In this document: piece after piece, positions 58,401 to 64,000 of the stretch
Numbering within the stretch: position 1 is the first letter of the stretch
Layout: every line of letters begins with the position of its first letter
DNA from: Tubulanus polymorphus
Lineage: Eukaryota; Nemertea; Palaeonemertea; Tubulaniformes; Tubulanidae
Length of the DNA: 64,000 bases
Assembly: GCF_964204645.1 (NCBI RefSeq)
Contig: NC_134028.1
Coordinates: 8,721,001-8,785,000, forward strand
Direction: 5' to 3'
Notes under the pieces: generated by a model
Told to the model about the DNA's origin: nothing
What the model saw: the letters and a program-made list of their open reading frames with translations, nothing else
Database searches by the model: none
Made by a program: the position numbers and the translations under genes

Positions 58401-61400
58401 TATTGTCTCCCGCATTGTGCGCATTTAAACTGATTGCCGACTCCACCCAGATTTATCGCCATGGAAACCGTACTTGTTCCGTTCAGTTTTCGCCGCTGTT
58501 TACGTAAACCGTAAAAATGCGTCAATCTTAACAACGCGCAGGGATCAATGCATAAAGGTCTTTTCGCTGAGATCGTTGTCAAAATATTACTTCAAAATTC
58601 TGTTTACACTGAGATATTATGTAGAAGTCTTCTTGCAGCAATCACGTTACGGCGTCGTAACTGACAGCCAGGAACGACGGTAGATTTACAACAAGATAGA
58701 TGGCCCAGAAAATTCTAAACGACCAAATTATCTTTCGTTGTCTCTGACTATCGCGCCGTGTATTTCTCGTTCAAGTTCCCGAGTCGACATCCAACAACCA
58801 AAACGATCATCTTTAACATTTGATTCTTTAATTCTCAAAACCCATCTACCCGTATGGTTACCATCTGTACGCATAAGCTTATGCATTATATACTCGGCAA
58901 AAGTATGAGCAAAACAACTAATTGATATTTCTACGCTACACGTAGACTCATGACAAACAAATGACTAATCAACAGATTGATTGCCAACCGTCATTGATGC
59001 TTGATCACACAAATTCTAATCCAAACTAAACTGTTATGGAACTAAGAAATTGTCCGCATGATACAACTCTGATGGTAAAAACGAGGTATTATGTCGCGTG
59101 CACGACCTTTAAATCTGAAACCATGAATACCTTACTAATGGAATCAGTTTTACATGCGCAGTTGTGACTTTTATGGCTCTTTTGGATTACATTCCACCCG
59201 ACTTGGATCTGGGATTTGGATCTGGATTCAAATTCTAAGATATGAAACGAGAAAACTAAACTGAAGTTTATTGATGCCTTGAGGAAAAATAACGCATATG
59301 TTGCCAAATATTATCGACGATGAATAATACAATATGATATAATATCATGGATCAATAGAATTGTTTTTCATTTGAATATATCGACAATTCAATTAAATCG
59401 ACCCGCAACCAGTGTAGCGCACAACCCAATATTGGCGACGTAGAGCACGTCCACTCAAAAATCAAGACATGAACATTTTTTTAATAGAAAATAAGTACGA
59501 GGCATGCAATATATTTAGTTACGAAATGAACGCCAAAATTCACAATTTTTATGGTTATTTTGAAACGCCAATATTGATGACGCGCAGGGCACATCAGCTC
59601 GCTCCGTGCCCATCTATGTTTGAAGTCATTATTGTAACGGTTTTTACGGCGTCAAGTAAAGACTTGGTTCACCCGTGAGCTACTACAAGCCGAGATTTAG
59701 CTCAGCGGCTCCCAAAGCGATACCTGACCGAGAAGATCTAGGCATAGAAACCAAGAAACATAGAGCTGGCTAAAGAAACCTGTGAGCTGTGAATATTAAC
59801 CGAACAACAATAAACGTATTAAATAACCTACGGTTTACAGTAATAAGATACACCGGGTTGATACATTTCGGTAGCATTTCATTAGAACGTATCGTATATA
59901 TAGAATGATTAATGTCCTCTGACCTAAATTTAACCCGAGGTCATTATGTTTGTCTTCGCAGGTGATACGCTGATGCAGATTACGGAAGTCCTCAAAGACA
60001 TCCAAAATCAAATAACTGAAAACGTAAGTATACATTTATGCGATGAACTTACGTGAAAGTTTATCGCCGCCTCGAGAAACAACACATATATTGCTTGATA
60101 TCGTCGACAATGAATAATAAATAATATGAATTATATAATATTGAGGAACAAAACGTTAGTTTTGGATTAGAATATATCGATTACTGAATTGAATTGACCG
60201 GCAACTGTTCTAGCCCCGATATATTGATGACGTAGTGCACATCTTCGAAAAAATAGTTAAAATTATCAAAAATGAAATGAGAGTTATGAAATCTACAAAA
60301 AATAAACGCCAAAATTCATAATTGCAGTTGTTATTTTTAGATGTCAATATTGATTACGTAGTGCACATCGACTCACACAGCACCCCTTATAACGCATACT
60401 AGAGTATCAATGTGTATAAACATAATTATTATGACGGTTTTTACGGCATCAAACAAAGCGCACGCGACCAATGGTCCTGATTTGATACCCGTTCTATCAG
60501 ACGATAGTTTATGGATGACGTCAGAACCTTTACGTATCGCTATTAATGGCCATGAGGGGAATCGAATCTTGTATAGGGCGAAATCGATATAAGTGAGGTT
60601 ATCAATATATTAAGATATTTATTTTCGGAGTGATGAACTCCTACGTGCAGCGTCGCGGTCATTAGTAAACTATTGATACCTACCAAAGCGCAACCGCGTG
60701 TATCATTCCTATCTAGCTTCAGAGTTCTAAAAATAAGATCAACAAACATTAGTCATCCATTCCCCAGTTGTGGGTTTGTTCGCGGAGCATATTGTGACTG
60801 AATTCTGACGAACGAGTTTAATTGACTCGAAGGTCAACTGGAAAGTGAGTCAAATGTGCTCACAAAACTGAAACAAATGCAGACCGGAAATGCAACTCAA
60901 ACGGAAATGAAAATTTGAATTTATAAAATCGAAATGCGAAATGTGATCGAACAAATCTTTCTACAATACATGTATATGTAATCAATGCAGTTGAATAAAT
61001 TTATTGTCAAATATAAACTGCAGCATAACTTGTGCAAAATACATCAGTAAATTAGACTTGGTGGGGCCTGTAGAAACTACAGAATAGTTTGTATAAAACA
61101 GGTCGCTCAACTAGAAAAAAGTGAAGCAGAAAAAAGAAATATAAAAATTCATGCACGATCTTAGTCAATCCTCAAATACACAACATGCTCACTTTTAAAT
61201 TGTAATAAACGTTATTGCAAATTAATGCAACTATAATTACAGTTTGATTAGGGGAAACACATTATGATATAAAGTAATCATCTGTTAAGCAAAAGTTGTT
61301 TTTTATTGTTCCTTAAAAATAATTTTGAATTGTCCAGATTTTTATACATAGCCACCGATGTTATTCATATTTGCTATATCTGATAAATGAAAGAACGTTT

Positions 61401-61496
61401 GCGATGAAATTTCGTGAATTTCAGATAAAAGTATTTTACGCTGAGCTGGTGATTCCCCTGGAAACCAAACAAGAAAACGAGTACCGCAGAATCGCG
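52486..61496 (+). CDS. BAIAP2: BAIAP2/IRSp53-like I-BAR (IMD) protein, 5' part
   Basis: Five exons are found: 52486-52533, 53098-53173, 53733-53822, 59962-60023 and 61425-61496, all GT-AG with agreeing phases. They encode the first 116 residues of the I-BAR domain: HKLTENVYK, NLSDNFNPCLKQFIATGKAY, QRQLQG, VSQYAKAYIDSLVKLAQTAQ, GDTLMQITEVLKDIQNQI, VFYAELVIPLETKQENEYRR. This follows human IRSp53 (HRLTENVYK, FNPSLRNFIAMGKNYE, AKGYFDALVKMGELA). The domain is a helical dimer that binds PIP2-rich membranes and induces outward protrusions. In this family a CRIB-like motif, an SH3 domain and WAVE/Mena partners follow, so the remaining exons must lie beyond base 64000. The introns are long (6.1 kb between exons 3 and 4). 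BAIAP2L1/L2 paralogues cannot be excluded. Confidence 0.9.
58073..58201. mobile_element. Foldback element in a BAIAP2-like intron
   Basis: AGGGCCCAGTTTCACGAAAA at the left and TTTTCGTGAAACTGGGCCCA at the right are reverse complements except for the end base. The termini resemble those at 36401-36545. Confidence 0.7.
59270..59680 (+). repeat. Dispersed repeat, copy 2
   Basis: Aligns with 60060-60470 across ATCGACGATGAATAAT, TGAATATATCGACAATTCAAT, CGACGTAGAGCAC and GGTTTTTACGGCGTCAA. It lies immediately upstream of BAIAP2-like exon 4. Confidence 0.55.
60060..60470 (+). repeat. Dispersed repeat, copy 3
   Basis: Same family as 59270-59680 and 42905-43040, in the same orientation as copy 2, and sitting just after BAIAP2-like exon 4. 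The exon is thus bracketed by two direct repeats of about 400 bases. Confidence 0.55.
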
Positions 61497-62910
61497 GTAA
61501 GTAACGTTCTTAAAATATTCGTCGGTTTTTTCCCGTCGCATGAAATCGATCGGGAATTGGTTTCGCGTTGTACTGCGATAGCGTGTGCGATGATACGTCC
61601 CTCGGGAAGCGCTGATTGATCTCATTTCAGCCGCCGATGGCCCCGCTTTTATTTCTGAGATTCTTGAGAATATGAATAAATCGAAAATACATGGGAAGAT
61701 GACCATATGCGGGATTAAAGAAGTCGGGGATTAGCAGCGAAATCGAAGTTTGATTTAGGCTTTTGTAAGAGTCGGTTTGGTTACGATCTACCGAATGAAG
61801 TATATATTTTATGACTGTATTAATTTCCGAAATTGTTTTGTTCGTGCCATTTTAAAGTTTGGAATGCTGTTACATTAAGTAGAACCCCACCCTTCCAAGC
61901 GAGGTAAACGTCCATTGAAATTCGGTTTTCCAGTTATATATACATACGTCGATGTATTCGCTTCACGATGACAACGATCCCGAGCACGAATGTATCTGAT
62001 TGTTTACGTGAGATTCTTTGTTTTATGGAAATCAACCAAATATTCTAGTTTTCACGTGTTATGACAACAGCCTTTCTGTTATCGGAGGACTGTGTCGCTA
62101 TAGAGATATTACACAGCGAGTCCCATTAATATCGGATGAACTAAACGGTCAATATATTCAGACACCACGCCCTTATCTATAGTCCAACGAATATAGCTCT
62201 CATGATTACCAATCATAACCCTTTAGTAACTATCCGTGGACGTTGCAACATATTTGGGATAATCGGCAACTGGCCTTGGTGCTAGTATTGCGTTATCCAG
62301 GGAAGTGTAATGAGATATACTTCCCTACATTATCTAACTGTGTTCTCTACAGAAAATCTCAATAACTGTGAAAAACAAACTAATGGGATTATATATACAC
62401 ACGATGGCGTAATGGCATCGACAATATTGTCATCGACCTATATTTATATTCATAGACACCTTATCTTTGTATTCTTGATTTTCTCAAATGAAATAAATGG
62501 AAACTCATCTTTTTCACAAATAAATCTGAAATTATTTTGATTCCCGAAATGGTTTTATATGAAACAAAAAAAAATCGTTGCGCATTGGCGAAAAACTACG
62601 GTAGAAGCTCAAGACGTTTAGACTCAAATGCTATGGCAAGTCAATGAAACGTCAATTCAAATATATAGACAGTGACATGTCTATGGAGCCAATATTGGAC
62701 ATAGGTAATTTATGAATTAAAGGACTATGAAGAGAATATTATAATATTGTGTTTATGCCGTGATAATGAATGATCGCTTTACACCAGAAACTGTCATGCC
62801 AGCATCTAAGCTTTGTGATAGGACGTGGTGAACTAATGCTTCGTCATGAATATCGAAGGATTAAGGGTTCATTCGGTCCAGACCCCCGCTTTCCCTGTCG
62901 AAATAGTGAT

Positions 62911-63013
62911 CTTGGCCTTTTTTTCCGTGGCCATTTTTTCCTCGGCCATATTTTCCTAGGCAAATACCTTGGCCATTTTTTCCTGGCCATTTTTCCTTGG
63001 CCATTTTTCCTTG
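62911..63013. repeat. TTGGCCATTTTTCC tandem repeat
   Basis: About seven imperfect units of 14-16 bases. A minus-strand frame reads it as WPRKK repeats; this is a by-product of the repeat. Confidence 0.7.
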
Positions 63014-63764
63014 AGGGTTGCATTTCCATTTCTTTATGACCCCCGCCTTCCAATATCCCTAGATACGCTGCTGTTGTGACAGACGCCACGTGTTAATCAC
63101 ACTCAATTTGTAATGACGCAAATACAATTCAGAAACTATAAGATATTCTATTCAATGATTGGTTTCTTGTATTTCGACGAAGATAGACCCATATCATTAA
63201 GTTATTTTGATTCTGAATTTAAAAGTCTTGCGCCACACCCTTGTATGCTTCCTGGAAATGACAGTATTTAAACTATCCCAATTAGAACTGACAACGGATA
63301 ATTCTTTCGTCCATCTCGGAGACTCTATTGAAGGGTGAATTTTATTGTATTTTGGTGGAGATAGGTCCATGTATCGTTCAGAACCAAAGTAAATTTCATG
63401 TCAGAATTCGAGCAATTTCTACTGTCGTTATCAAGTCGTATTCAAGTTGTTACTATTGACCTAAGAAGGTACACGGTAATAATGCCAGAAGTAAAAATGC
63501 CAGGAGGTGTAAAAATGCCCTAATCGATATAGAATGAACATCTTACAGACGATACTATTATCGGATCGCCGAGATCTTAGAACATCTACCGCTTACGGTG
63601 ACGTCGGATGATATCAAACATATTAGATATTTTTATTTTATGGAAAGTGGGCAGCTAAGACATATTCATAATAATTCCTACAACAACTGCTTTCGTTCCC
63701 TATGTGACCATTGATTATTCCTCTTCATACAGTTGACTGTGTAACAGCTTCGATCTACTATACG

Positions 63765-63766
<2 letters not shown>

Positions 63767-63795
<29 letters not shown>
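63767..63795. repeat. (TA)n microsatellite
   Basis: About 14 TA dinucleotides in an uninterrupted run. Confidence 0.9.
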
Positions 63796-63797
<2 letters not shown>

Positions 63798-64000
63798 ATA
63801 CGCCTGTCTTTCTGTTTTTCTGAGAAGAGCAGTTTTTGAAATGATTGGTAAAATCTGTTGCATTGACACTTCTATTCTCCGGTGGCTGATTGATAGCATC
63901 GATTTATCGATCGCACATTCGTTCGATAGTTGACCTGAAATATGATATATTCTCGAGTAAGAAATATCGACGGATTCTTTTTTTTGAAACGAAATTTACT

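Larger units (their letters stand above)
61497..64000. other. Intron of the BAIAP2-like gene
   Basis: No further I-BAR exon was recognised. The next one expected would match the ALKKYQTEQRSK region. The stretch contains the tandem repeats listed separately. Confidence 0.4.

Overview
This is nuclear DNA from an animal. The genes are interrupted by GT-AG introns and encode metazoan families: secreted VWC/VWD proteins, rhodopsin-type GPCRs, an SLC22 transporter, GID4, an I-BAR protein and a SAM adaptor. The sequence is AT-rich and repeat-laden, with LINE 3' ends, tRNA-derived SINEs, small foldback elements and minisatellites. A tandem set of small intronless FMRFamide-receptor-like GPCRs suggests a marine invertebrate, most plausibly a lophotrochozoan; this is inference, and no species is assigned.

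Layout. Bases 1-4100 and about 17200-22600 are two arms of a large inverted duplication. Each arm carries the last two exons of a BMPER/crossveinless-2-like gene and an intronless orphan GPCR. The right arm holds the complete eight-exon BMPER-like gene (24337 to 21826, minus strand); the left arm is cut by the window edge. A third copy of the GPCR unit lies at about 9600-12130. Between the arms are a LINE reverse-transcriptase relic, a foldback element, an orphan Cys-rich exon, a different GPCR (8286-9395) and a four-exon type II membrane protein with an NHL beta-propeller (15379 to 13029, minus).

Bases 24400-30400 hold LINE remnants and a fifth GPCR (28896 to 27913, minus). GID4, the substrate receptor of the CTLH/GID ubiquitin ligase, occupies 30461-33432 (plus) and is complete. 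A gene-poor stretch follows, with palindromic miniature elements, a duplicated dead first exon of an SLC22 gene, a 28S rRNA gene fragment and a GATGGT minisatellite. The intact SLC22-like transporter runs from 46667 to 40147 (minus) in eight exons, two of whose introns start with GC instead of GT. A SAMD10/SAMD12 (aveugle)-like SAM gene (51251 to about 49341, minus) and a BAIAP2/IRSp53-like I-BAR gene (52486 to beyond 61496, plus) are arranged head to head and fill the right end. The BAIAP2-like gene continues past the window.

These are not operons. The only functional groupings are a local GPCR cluster, a secreted BMP modulator next to it, and a divergent pair of genes whose families both act as adaptors in receptor signalling. 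All gene models rest on splice sites, reading-frame phase and recognised protein motifs read by eye.
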